Positions 15,895-23,452 of a stretch of DNA of 64,000 nt are shown piece by piece (positions within the stretch are counted from its first letter, which is position 1; every line of letters starts with the position of its first letter). The stretch comes from Micromonospora echinospora (GTDB lineage Bacteria > Actinomycetota > Actinomycetes > Mycobacteriales > Micromonosporaceae). The stretch spans positions 3,436,001-3,500,000 of the forward strand of contig NZ_JACHJC010000001.1 of the NCBI RefSeq assembly GCF_014203425.1, read 5' to 3'. The notes under the pieces are model-generated. The model was not told the origin of the DNA, searched no databases, and saw only the letters and a program-made list of their open reading frames with translations. The position numbers and the translations under genes are program-made.

Positions 15895-17027
15895 GACAGG
15901 GTCTCCGATCCGGCGACGCCGCGCGTCGCGCTCGTGGGTCCGGCGGTCGCGGGCGGGGTGCGGGACGCGGCACTCGTCGGGATGAGCCGGAGGCGTTCGA
16001 GCAACGCGCCGAAGTCCTCGTCGTCGTCTGGGTCGAGCGGCAGCCCGAGCCCGAGCCCGTCGGCGATCCCGCCGTAGGCCTGCCCGAGCACGTCCGGCAG
16101 CTCGGCGTAGGTGCCGTGCGGGATGAGCGTGGCCAGGGTCTCGTCGTCGAGGGTGCCGGCGAGTCCCGTCCAGCGCCCGGAGGCGGCCATCGCGGCGAGC
16201 CGTTCGCCGACCCGGCCCAGGCCGAGCCGGTCCAGGGTCGTGCGGTAGGCGGGTGTGGAGAAGAGGAACGCCAGCTCCTGGCGGGCGGAGTCGCGGCTCG
16301 CGGCGAGTGCGGCCGGCGTCGGACCGGTGATCGACTTGGACACCACGACGACCCGGGGGATACCGGCGCGTCCGGCCCGCTCGGCCCCGGCGCGCAGCGC
16401 GGGAAGCACGACAGTGCGCAGGTGACTCGGGTGCGAGTTCGTCGCGTGGGTGACGAAGCCGTCGGCGAGCTCGCCGGCCACCTCACAGACGCGTCGGTTG
16501 ACCCCGCCGGTGTAGAGCGCCGGGGCGGCGGTAGACAGCGGGCCCGGATTGAAGTACGGCTGGAGCCGGGTGAAGCGGTAGTGGCTGCCCTCGTGCTCCA
16601 GGGGCTCACCGGTGCTGAACGAGGCGAAGATCGCCCGGATCGAGGCGAGGTAGTCGCGCAGGTTCTCGACCGGCCGCTCCCACGGTACCGAGAAGCGGCC
16701 GACGATGTTGCCGCGCACCTGGGTGGCCAGACCGAGCTGGAAGCGACCCTCGGAGAACCGCGCGAGGTCCCACGCGGCGTACGCGGTCACCATCGGGCTG
16801 CGGGGGAACGCCAGCGTCATGCTGGTGCGTACGGTGATCCGGCTGGTGTGCTCGGCCGCGAGCAGCGCGACCGCCAGGGAGTCGTGCGTCGTCTCGGGGA
16901 TGTGCACGGTGTCGAAGCCGAGCCGTTCGATGCGCGCCACTACCGCGGGCACCTCGCGCAGCGCCGTCGTCGGCGGCAGCGTCGTGGTCAGCTCCATCCG
17001 GGTGGCGGGTGCCTGTGGTGTCGTCAC
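15891..17027 (-). CDS. LLM-class F420-dependent oxidoreductase (different subfamily)
   Basis: A 378-residue luciferase-like protein, longer and unlike the two paralogues that follow. It shows IERLGFDTVHIPETTHDSLA, VRTSMTLAFPRSPMVTAYAA, DLARFSEGRFQLGLATQV and VCEVAGELADGFVTHATNS. This arrangement resembles the F420-dependent group whose probable F420 class is annotated from the TIGR03617 type; that assignment is tentative. GTG at 17027 overlaps the stop of the SDR upstream by GTGA. A cofactor specificity test is needed to separate F420 from FMN. Confidence 0.75.
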   Translation of the reverse strand: MTTPQAPATRMELTTTLPPTTALREVPAVVARIERLGFDTVHIPETTHDSLAVALLAAEHTSRITVRTSMTLAFPRSPMVTAYAAWDLARFSEGRFQLGLATQVRGNIVGRFSVPWERPVENLRDYLASIRAIFASFSTGEPLEHEGSHYRFTRLQPYFNPGPLSTAAPALYTGGVNRRVCEVAGELADGFVTHATNSHPSHLRTVVLPALRAGAERAGRAGIPRVVVVSKSITGPTPAALAASRDSARQELAFLFSTPAYRTTLDRLGLGRVGERLAAMAASGRWTGLAGTLDDETLATLIPHGTYAELPDVLGQAYGGIADGLGLGLPLDPDDDEDFGALLERLRLIPTSAASRTPPATAGPTSATRGVAGSETLS

Positions 17028-17899
17028 GGGATGCGGCCCTCCAGGGTGGCGTCGACGACCTCGTCGCCGTTGACGATCCGGGCGAGCTTCTCCAGCCGGG
17101 GCGCGCGCCGCAGGTGGGCCCCGCCCTCGACGGGCAGGCAGGCGCCGGTGATCCATGAGGAGCCGGGACCGCACAGGAAGCGGACCGCGGCGGCGACGTC
17201 CTCGGCGCGCCCGATCCGCGACAGGGGCTTCTCGGCGATGGTCGCGGCGGCCAGCTCGGGGTCGGCCAGCAGCAGGCCCGGGTTGGCCCCGTCGGTGGCG
17301 ACGATGCCGGGGCGTACGACGTTGACCCGTACCGCGAGGTGGCCGAGTTCGTCGGCGGCGACCCGGACGAGTGCCTCGAGTGCGGCCTTGCTCACCGAGT
17401 ACGACGGCATGAACGGGAAGGAGTGCCCGCCCGCGCTCGACGAGGTGCACACGATCGCGCCCCCACCGTGCGCGGCCAGGGCCTGTCCGCCGTGCCGGAT
17501 GGCGTGCAGCGCCGTGGTGACGTTGCGCCGGAAGTCGTGCTCCAGGGTCTCGGCGTCGAGGGCGAGCACGGGACGGAAGGTGCCGCCGCCGACCGTGGTG
17601 ACGACGGCCGCCAGCGGGGTCTCGTCGGCGGCGCGTACCGCGACTGCGACGTCCCGCTCGTGGGTGGAGTCGCCGGCGCTGATCCGTACCGGTGGTGCTC
17701 CAGGGGCGGCTGCGGCGATCGTCTCGGCCGCCGCCCGCAGCGTCGCCTCGGTCCGTCCCATGATCGTCACGGCGGCGCCGTCGGCGGCCAGCGCGGCGGC
17801 GATGGCGCGGCCGAAGCCGCCGCCCCCGCCGATGACGAGCGCGCCGCGGCCGGCGAGCGGGCCGGGTGCGGCGGTGCTCGGGTGGGGATCGGTGCTCAT
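17024..17899 (-). CDS. Classical SDR oxidoreductase
   Basis: A 291-residue SDR. The cofactor loop is IGGGGGFGRAIAAALAADGA; the active-site Ser lies in VCTSSSAGG and the catalytic pair in PSYSVSKAALEALV (Tyr and Lys present), followed by RVNVVRPGIVATDG. The C-terminus FLCGPGSSWITGACLPVEGG is typical and is followed by an extra basic tail of about 25 residues. It would oxidise a hydroxyl or reduce a ketone. ATG at 17899 overlaps the thioesterase stop, so it is coupled. Confidence 0.85.
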   Translation of the reverse strand: MSTDPHPSTAAPGPLAGRGALVIGGGGGFGRAIAAALAADGAAVTIMGRTEATLRAAAETIAAAAPGAPPVRISAGDSTHERDVAVAVRAADETPLAAVVTTVGGGTFRPVLALDAETLEHDFRRNVTTALHAIRHGGQALAAHGGGAIVCTSSSAGGHSFPFMPSYSVSKAALEALVRVAADELGHLAVRVNVVRPGIVATDGANPGLLLADPELAAATIAEKPLSRIGRAEDVAAAVRFLCGPGSSWITGACLPVEGGAHLRRAPRLEKLARIVNGDEVVDATLEGRIP

Positions 17900-18543
17900 G
17901 CCTGCTCCCTCGACGGGCGGCGGAACTTCTCCCGTGTCGACGGGTCGTCCATGAGTACGAAGGTGCCCGTGGCTGTGACGCACGTCAGGTCCCCGACGCG
18001 CAGTTCGCCGGAGCTGCGCACCTTGCGACCGTCGCGACCGTCGTGCCGGGCCAGGATCGTGATCGTCGAGCCGATCGGGATGGCCGCGCGGAAGGAGATG
18101 TCGAGCCCGACGGTCACCGCGGCGTATCCGGCGCGGGCGTTGGCGATGCCGAGGGCGTGGTCCATGAGCATGGCCGAGGTGCCGCCGTGCACGTGCCCGG
18201 GTGGCCCCTGAAAGGCAAGCCTCAGGGTGACCTCCCCGCGTAGTGAGCCGTCCGGCTCGACCCAGAGGGCCACCGGCGGCGACAGCGGGTTCTCGGTGCC
18301 GCCGGCGGGGTCGAAGCGGCCCGGGCCGGGCTGGCGCCACATCGTCGCGATCCGCTCGGAGAGGTCCGGGGCGTGGGCGTCGATCCGGGCGGTGAGCGCG
18401 TCGAGGTCGGCCACGATCCGGTTGGCGTCGGCGTCGACGGCCTCGCCCGCGCGCGTGATCGCGTCGATGAGCCGGCGGGTGGCTGAGGCGACCGCGTCGA
18501 TGCCGGTTTCGCGGGGCTGTGCCGTGGCGAGGGGGGCTTCCAC
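17896..18543 (-). CDS. PaaI/hotdog-fold acyl-CoA thioesterase
   Basis: A 215-residue protein with an N-terminal helical part (about 75 residues) and a C-terminal hotdog domain: HVHGGTSAMLMDHALGIANA is the PaaI-type HGG motif with its helix, followed by VGLDISFRAAIPIGSTITI and RVGDLTCVTATGTFVLMD. It would hydrolyse a CoA thioester, releasing CoA from stalled intermediates. GTG at 18543 is chosen because AAAGGAG lies eight bases before it and longer starts run into operator 2. It is the first gene of the unit 13555-18543. Confidence 0.82.
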   Translation of the reverse strand: MEAPLATAQPRETGIDAVASATRRLIDAITRAGEAVDADANRIVADLDALTARIDAHAPDLSERIATMWRQPGPGRFDPAGGTENPLSPPVALWVEPDGSLRGEVTLRLAFQGPPGHVHGGTSAMLMDHALGIANARAGYAAVTVGLDISFRAAIPIGSTITILARHDGRDGRKVRSSGELRVGDLTCVTATGTFVLMDDPSTREKFRRPSREQA

Positions 18544-18573
18544 AGTGCGGACTCCTTTGGCCGACATCAAGCA

Positions 18574-18587
18574 ACCAAGCGCTTGCT
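18574..18587 (+). promoter_or_regulatory. KstR2-type operator 2 (ACCAAGCGCTTGCT)
   Basis: Perfect match to AnCAAGnnCTTGnT, inside a longer imperfect palindrome ATCAAGCAAcc...GCTTGCTTGAT. It lies about 30 bases upstream of the GTG at 18543 (minus). Confidence 0.85.
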
Positions 18588-18708
18588 TGATGGGCACCTT
18601 AGCGACCTGATCGCGCGCTGGCAACGGTTGCGCGCGGTGTGCCGCCCCTTGTCGATCATGCCGCCGTTCGGCTATTGACGTGCCCGCACGCTGCCCCTAC
18701 GGTTCCCA

Positions 18709-18722
18709 ATCGAGCGCTTGTT
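18709..18722 (+). promoter_or_regulatory. KstR2-type operator 3 (variant ATCGAGCGCTTGTT)
   Basis: One mismatch in the CAAG half. It lies 228 bases before the GTG of the binding-protein gene at 18950, on the side facing that unit. Confidence 0.6.
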
Positions 18723-18949
18723 TGGATCGCGATCGGCCGCAACACCGCCAGCCTCGGGCGCGGATGCCGATCAGTTCCGGGCAGGCGCTCCACATCAGCG
18801 CCGCCATCCACCACCTCCACGACCATCGCGCCCGCACGGCCACCGCCGAACGACCTCGGCGGCACCCGGCGCCCTCCGGGGCACCTGGGACCGCCGGTGA
18901 CCCGCGGAGCCGCTCCCGCTCCCGGGCCGAAGGTCAGGAAAGGAACACT

Positions 18950-20521
18950 GTGTCTCGCCTCCCGCGCCGCCGACGCCTCGCCGTCGCCGTGAGCCTGCTC
19001 GCCGCCACCCTCGCCGTCGGAGCCTGCTCCGCCACCCCGACCAGCGACCCCGGTGCCACCACGGGTGAGATCGACCCCAACGCCGTCCTGCGGGTGAGCG
19101 CCTCGTCGCCGTTCCAGAACCTCGACCCGGCGCAGCCGGCCCCCGGCGGCTACCCCTACCTGACGCTGATCTACGACCGGCTCACCATGGTCGACTCCAC
19201 CGACCAGGTCGTCCCCGGCCTGGCCAAGAAGTGGACCTACGCCGAGGACGGCTCCTACCTCGAACTCGCCCTGCGCGACGACGTCAAGTTCCATGACGGG
19301 ACGCCCTTCGACGCCAACGCCGTCAAGGTCAACATCGAGCGCGGCCAGACGCTGCCCACGAGCACCATCAAGCAGGATCTCGCCAGCATCACCGGCGTCA
19401 CAGTCGTCGACGCGCACACCGTGCGCCTCAACCTCAAGCCGGGCACCGGCGCCGTGCTCCCCTCGGCCCTGGCCACCGCCGCCGGGATGATGGTCTCGCC
19501 CAAGGCGATCGCCGACGGCGTCGACCTCAAGCGCGCCCCCGGCAACGCCGGCTCGGGCCCGTACGTCGCCACCGAGTTCGTCCCCAACGAGAAGTACGTC
19601 GTCAAGCGCGCCGAGGGCACCTACTGGGACCCCAACGCCGGACGCCTCGCCGGCATGGAGATCACCCGGGTCCCCGAGGGCGCCACCCGGCTCAACGGCG
19701 TCATCAGCGGTCAGACCGATCTCAGCTTCGTCTCCTCGGCCAACGAGATCACCCAGGCCCGCCAGCTCGGCGAGACCGGCCAGCTCAAGGTGACCACCCG
19801 CCCGTTCCGTAACGTCCTCGGCATCCTGCTGCGCGCCAACATGGGCGACCTCAAGGACAAGCGGGTCCGTGAGGCCATCGCGCGCTCGATCGACCCGGCC
19901 GCCATCCGCGCGCTCTTCGCCGACACGTGCACGCCCACCCGCAGCATCTACCCGAACAGCCCGTGGGAGGACGCGGCGGCGACCTACCCGTACGAGTTCG
20001 ACCTGGCCAAGGCCAAGGCGCTGATCGCCGAGGTCGGCGGGGCCAAGGTGACGATCAGCTTCTCCGCCGGCACCAACACCGAGCAGCCCGCCACCGCCAT
20101 CCAGGCCGCCATGTCCCAGGCCGGCATCGACGCGAAGCTCAACCCGACGCCGAACTCCGAGACCGAGGCCCGCTTCATCGCCGGCGACTTCGAGCTCGAG
20201 GTGTCGAACACCTTCAACCCGCGTCTCGACCCGGCGGGCACTGTCGACAACTACCTCACCGGCAACTACAAGCTCGCCACCGACCCCGAGGTCATCGGCC
20301 CGATCGCGGCCAAGGCCGCCGACCCCCGCTCCAGCGTCGAGGAGCGTGCCAAGCAGTACCACCAGCTGTGGGAGCGGCTGTTCACCGAGGCGTGGTTCAT
20401 CCCGATCTGCAACCTCACCAGCGCCACCATCGCCTCCCCGAAGGTCGTCGGGGCCGAGCAGCTGCCGTGGACCAACCTCGGCCTGTTCGACCTGCGGACC
20501 GTGGCGATGACGAAGGGCTGA
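18950..20521 (+). CDS. ABC-transporter substrate-binding lipoprotein (SBP_bac_5), paralogue 1
   Basis: A 523-residue extracytoplasmic solute-binding lipoprotein of the oligopeptide/nickel family. An Arg-rich start and hydrophobic helix lead to the lipobox LAVGAC near residue 24. Family landmarks are TYAEDGSYLELALRDDVKFH, GTPFDANAVKVNIERG, GSGPYVATEFVPNEKYVVKR and DKRVREAIARSIDPAAIRAL. AGGAAAGG upstream supports the GTG at 18950. It is closely related to the protein at 30276-31853 but has no permease beside it, so it may feed the transporter at 31992-35822. Substrate unknown; the operon with FadD and racemase suggests a steroid-like acid rather than a peptide (inferred). Confidence 0.85.
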   Translation: MSRLPRRRRLAVAVSLLAATLAVGACSATPTSDPGATTGEIDPNAVLRVSASSPFQNLDPAQPAPGGYPYLTLIYDRLTMVDSTDQVVPGLAKKWTYAEDGSYLELALRDDVKFHDGTPFDANAVKVNIERGQTLPTSTIKQDLASITGVTVVDAHTVRLNLKPGTGAVLPSALATAAGMMVSPKAIADGVDLKRAPGNAGSGPYVATEFVPNEKYVVKRAEGTYWDPNAGRLAGMEITRVPEGATRLNGVISGQTDLSFVSSANEITQARQLGETGQLKVTTRPFRNVLGILLRANMGDLKDKRVREAIARSIDPAAIRALFADTCTPTRSIYPNSPWEDAAATYPYEFDLAKAKALIAEVGGAKVTISFSAGTNTEQPATAIQAAMSQAGIDAKLNPTPNSETEARFIAGDFELEVSNTFNPRLDPAGTVDNYLTGNYKLATDPEVIGPIAAKAADPRSSVEERAKQYHQLWERLFTEAWFIPICNLTSATIASPKVVGAEQLPWTNLGLFDLRTVAMTKG

Positions 20522-20583
20522 GCGTCAGGTCCCCGCCGTCCGCCACCGCGAGCGGCCGACCCGAAGAAAGGTAGCCAGAGCCA

Positions 20584-22218
20584 GTGAACCGTCCCACCGC
20601 AGCCACCCCGCTCCTGCCCGCCCTGTCCCGCCTGCTCGACGAGCAGCCGGACCTCACCCTCACCCTCGCCGGCGCCCCGTTCACAGTGGCCGAGCTCGAT
20701 GCCGCGTCGCGTCGCCTCGCCGGGTTCCTCGCCGACCGCGTCGCTCCCGGCGACCGGGTCGTCGTCCTCGCCCGCAACGGCCGCCTGGCCCTGGTCTCCT
20801 GGTGGGCGACGACGCTCTGCGGCGGTTTCGTCGTTCCGCTGAACACGAGCAACCGTGGCCCCGTACTGGCCCACCAGGTGCTCGACGCCGACCCGGTCGC
20901 GATGATCGTCGAGGACGAGTTCGTGCCCGTCCTGGACGACGCCCTCATCGGCACGGAGCTACGGGTGCCGGTCCTCGTCGGCGCCCCCATCCGGCCCGCC
21001 TCGGGCCCGGCGCCCGCCTGGGCCACCGAGGTCGTCGACTTCGACGTCGCCGTCGCTGAGGGATCGGCGGTGACGACCACCCCGGACCTCGACGCGTACG
21101 CCACCAGCCACCTCATCTACACGGCCGGCACGACCGGGCCGTCCAAGGCGTGCATGGTCAGCCACGGCTACGTGGCGAACATGGCCCGCCAGATGCACGA
21201 GAACCTCGAACGCCACTCCGGCGACGTCCTGTGGACGGCGATGCCGCTGTTCCACATGGCCGCCGTCGGGCACGTCATGGGTTCGCTCCAGCTCGGCTCG
21301 GCCATCGACCTCGCGTCGCGCTTCTCGGTCCGGGGCTTCTGGGACGAGATCCTGCGTAGCCGCGCGACAATGGCCGCGCTCATGGGCTCGATGCTGCCGA
21401 TGATCGCCGGCGCACCCGACTCCGAGGCCGCCCGCGAGGCCTTCGGCCGGCTGCGCGTCGTGTCCGGCTCGCCGGTCACCGCCGAGCTCGCCGCTCGCTG
21501 GACGGAGCGCTTCGGCGTCGAACGGGTCGGCTCGGGCGCCTACGGCCTGACCGAGGCCTGCCTGATCACCCTCACCCCACCCGGGGGTTACCGCGCCGGG
21601 AGCGCGGGCAAGATCAACGACTCCTTCGAGGTGCGCATCGTCGACGAGCACGACAACCCGCTGCCCGTCGGCGAGGTCGGCGAGATCGTCGCCCGTCCCA
21701 ACCGTCCGGCGATCATGTTCAACGGCTACTGGCGGGAGCCGGAGAAGACGCTGGAGGTCTTCCGGGGCCTGTGGTTCCACTGCGGTGACTACGGCCGTCT
21801 CGACGAGGACGGCTACCTCTACTTCGTCGACCGTGGTAAGGACTACCTGCGCCGCGGCGGCGAGAACATCTCCAGCTTCGAGATCGAGGGCATCGTCGCG
21901 ACCCACCCGGCCGTCGGCGAGGTCGCCGTCCACGCGGTCCCCTCCCCGCTGGCCGAGGACGACCTCAAGGTGACTGTCGTGCCCGCGCCCGGGGCGGAGA
22001 TCGACCCCGCGGAGCTCTTCGAGTGGCTGCACCCGCGGATCCCGCGGTACGCCGTCCCCTCCCACATCGAGGTCCGCACCGAACTGCCCAAGAACGCCGT
22101 CGGGCGGGTCCTCAAGCGGGTCCTGCGCGAGGAGGGCGTGACTGCGCAGACGTGGAGCACGGACCCCCGTGCCGTGACCGGCCTGCCGGTTCCGGCCGGC
22201 ACCCGGGAACAGGCGTGA
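20584..22218 (+). CDS. Acyl-CoA ligase (FadD/CaiC-like AMP-forming)
   Basis: A 544-residue ANL-superfamily ligase that activates a carboxylic acid to its CoA thioester through an acyl-AMP. The P-loop-like motif is IYTAGTTGPSKACMVSH, then AYGLTEAC, FHCGDYGRLDEDGYLYFVDR and RRGGENISSFEIEG; the catalytic Lys is in KNAVGRVLKR near the end. It is nearest in appearance to carnitine/crotonobetaine-CoA ligase-like enzymes rather than to long-chain FadDs. It is followed with GTGA overlap by a CoA racemase/transferase-family protein. The substrate is probably a side-chain carboxylate (inferred). Confidence 0.85.
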   Translation: MNRPTAATPLLPALSRLLDEQPDLTLTLAGAPFTVAELDAASRRLAGFLADRVAPGDRVVVLARNGRLALVSWWATTLCGGFVVPLNTSNRGPVLAHQVLDADPVAMIVEDEFVPVLDDALIGTELRVPVLVGAPIRPASGPAPAWATEVVDFDVAVAEGSAVTTTPDLDAYATSHLIYTAGTTGPSKACMVSHGYVANMARQMHENLERHSGDVLWTAMPLFHMAAVGHVMGSLQLGSAIDLASRFSVRGFWDEILRSRATMAALMGSMLPMIAGAPDSEAAREAFGRLRVVSGSPVTAELAARWTERFGVERVGSGAYGLTEACLITLTPPGGYRAGSAGKINDSFEVRIVDEHDNPLPVGEVGEIVARPNRPAIMFNGYWREPEKTLEVFRGLWFHCGDYGRLDEDGYLYFVDRGKDYLRRGGENISSFEIEGIVATHPAVGEVAVHAVPSPLAEDDLKVTVVPAPGAEIDPAELFEWLHPRIPRYAVPSHIEVRTELPKNAVGRVLKRVLREEGVTAQTWSTDPRAVTGLPVPAGTREQA

Positions 22219-23363
22219 GCGCCGCCCCCGGCCGGCGGTTCGAGGGACCGCTGGCCGGCCTGCGCCTGCTCGAACTCGGTGGGCAGGGGCCGGTGCCGTT
22301 CGCGACGATGATGCTCGCCGACATGGGCGCCCAGGTGGTGCGGGTCGACCCGCCCGGCGAGCCCGACCGGCGCGAGCGCGCGCAGGTCAACGCGATCGAC
22401 AGGGGCCGTACGACGGTCACGCTCGACCTGAAGTCCGAGGCCGACCGGGCGCTCGTGCACCGGCTGCTCGCCGACGCGGACGTGCTGCTCGACCCGTTCC
22501 GGCCCGGGGTGCTCGAACGTCTCGGCCTGGCCCCGGCCGAACTCACCGAGCGGTACCCGCGCCTGGTCGTGGCGCGGATGACCGGCTGGGGCCAGGACGG
22601 CCCCCTCGCCGCGGCCGCCGGGCACGACCTCAACTACATCGCCGTCTCCGGGGTGCTCGACACGATCGGTCTGCCCGATACCGGCCCCGTCGTGCCGCCG
22701 ATGTATCTGGCCGACTTCGCCGGCGGCGGCATGGTGCTGGCCTTCGGCGTACTGGCCGCCCTGCAGGAGCGTGTCTCCTCCGGGCGTGGGCAGGTCGTGG
22801 ACGCCTCGATGCTCGAGGGCAGCGCGCTGCTCACCGTCGTCATCCACTCGATGCTCGCGCGGGGCGCCTGGAACCTCACCCGTGGCACGAACTACCTCGA
22901 CGGTGGGGCGCACTTCTACCGGGTGTACCGCACCGCCGACGACAAGTTCATGTCCGTGGCGGCCATCGAGGCGAAGTTCTACAACGCGTTCCTGCGTACC
23001 CTCGGCCTCGATCCGGAGGACGGGCCGGGGCAGTTCGACGAGTCGGGGTGGGCCGGCTGGGCCGAGCGGATCGCGTCGGTCTTCGCCGGACGCACCCGGC
23101 AGGAGTGGACCAGCGTCTTCGGGAGCGTCGACGCGTGCGTGCACCCGGTGCTGGACATCGCCGAGTCGGCCGAGCACCCGCAGGTGCGTGCCCGGGGCGG
23201 CGTCGTCGAGGTCGAGGGGGTCGCTCAGCCGGCCCCCACGCCCCGATTCTCGCGTACGCCCGCGGGCGTCCCACGGGCCCCGCGGCGCCGTGGTGAGGAC
23301 ACCGACCGGGTGCGCTCGGCGCTCGCCGCGAGCAGCCCGTGGGAAGCGTTGTCAAGGTCTTGA
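22215..23363 (+). CDS. CaiB/BaiF family protein, alpha-methylacyl-CoA racemase-like
   Basis: A 382-residue class III CoA-transferase-fold protein. It starts GPLAGLRLLELGGQGPVPFATMMLADMGA (quoted in pieces: LAGLRLLELGGQGPVPF), the form typical of alpha-methylacyl-CoA racemases, with DLNYIAVSGVLDTIG, MYLADFAGGGMVLAFGVLAA and the AMACR-like GGAHFYRVYRTADDKFMSVA. In sterol catabolism such racemases convert 25R to 25S acyl-CoA before dehydrogenation. The DLNY and YLADFAGG wording favours racemase over CoA transfer. It is coupled to the ligase before it. Substrate inferred from context. Confidence 0.82.
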   Translation: MSAAPGRRFEGPLAGLRLLELGGQGPVPFATMMLADMGAQVVRVDPPGEPDRRERAQVNAIDRGRTTVTLDLKSEADRALVHRLLADADVLLDPFRPGVLERLGLAPAELTERYPRLVVARMTGWGQDGPLAAAAGHDLNYIAVSGVLDTIGLPDTGPVVPPMYLADFAGGGMVLAFGVLAALQERVSSGRGQVVDASMLEGSALLTVVIHSMLARGAWNLTRGTNYLDGGAHFYRVYRTADDKFMSVAAIEAKFYNAFLRTLGLDPEDGPGQFDESGWAGWAERIASVFAGRTRQEWTSVFGSVDACVHPVLDIAESAEHPQVRARGGVVEVEGVAQPAPTPRFSRTPAGVPRAPRRRGEDTDRVRSALAASSPWEALSRS

Positions 23364-23391
23364 CCTGCGGCAAGCCTCACTCTACGCTTCG

Positions 23392-23405
23392 ACCAAGCGC
23401 TTGCT
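23392..23405 (+). promoter_or_regulatory. KstR2-type operator 4 (ACCAAGCGCTTGCT)
   Basis: Perfect consensus, 47 bases before the ATG at 23453. It should control the side-chain block 23453-30147. Confidence 0.85.
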
Positions 23406-23452
23406 TGATTGCTGCCTCGCATTCGACGACGGACGAGACGGAGCAAACGTCA

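Larger units (their letters stand above)
18544..18949. promoter_or_regulatory. Divergent promoter region with two operators
   Basis: This 406-base gap separates the minus-strand thioesterase/LLM unit from the plus-strand binding-protein/FadD/racemase unit. It contains operators 2 and 3, one near each gene start side. No protein gene is supported in the remaining sequence. Confidence 0.65.

Noticed and set aside
17028-17450. Long N-terminal extension of the LLM protein at 15891-17027
   Set aside because: The extension is Arg/Gly/Pro-rich shadow translation of the SDR on the same strand in another frame; the family start is at GTG 17027.
18680-18949. N-terminal extension of the first binding lipoprotein
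   Set aside because: It runs over operator 3 and lacks a signal peptide; GTG 18950 gives a proper lipoprotein signal sequence with a good ribosome site.
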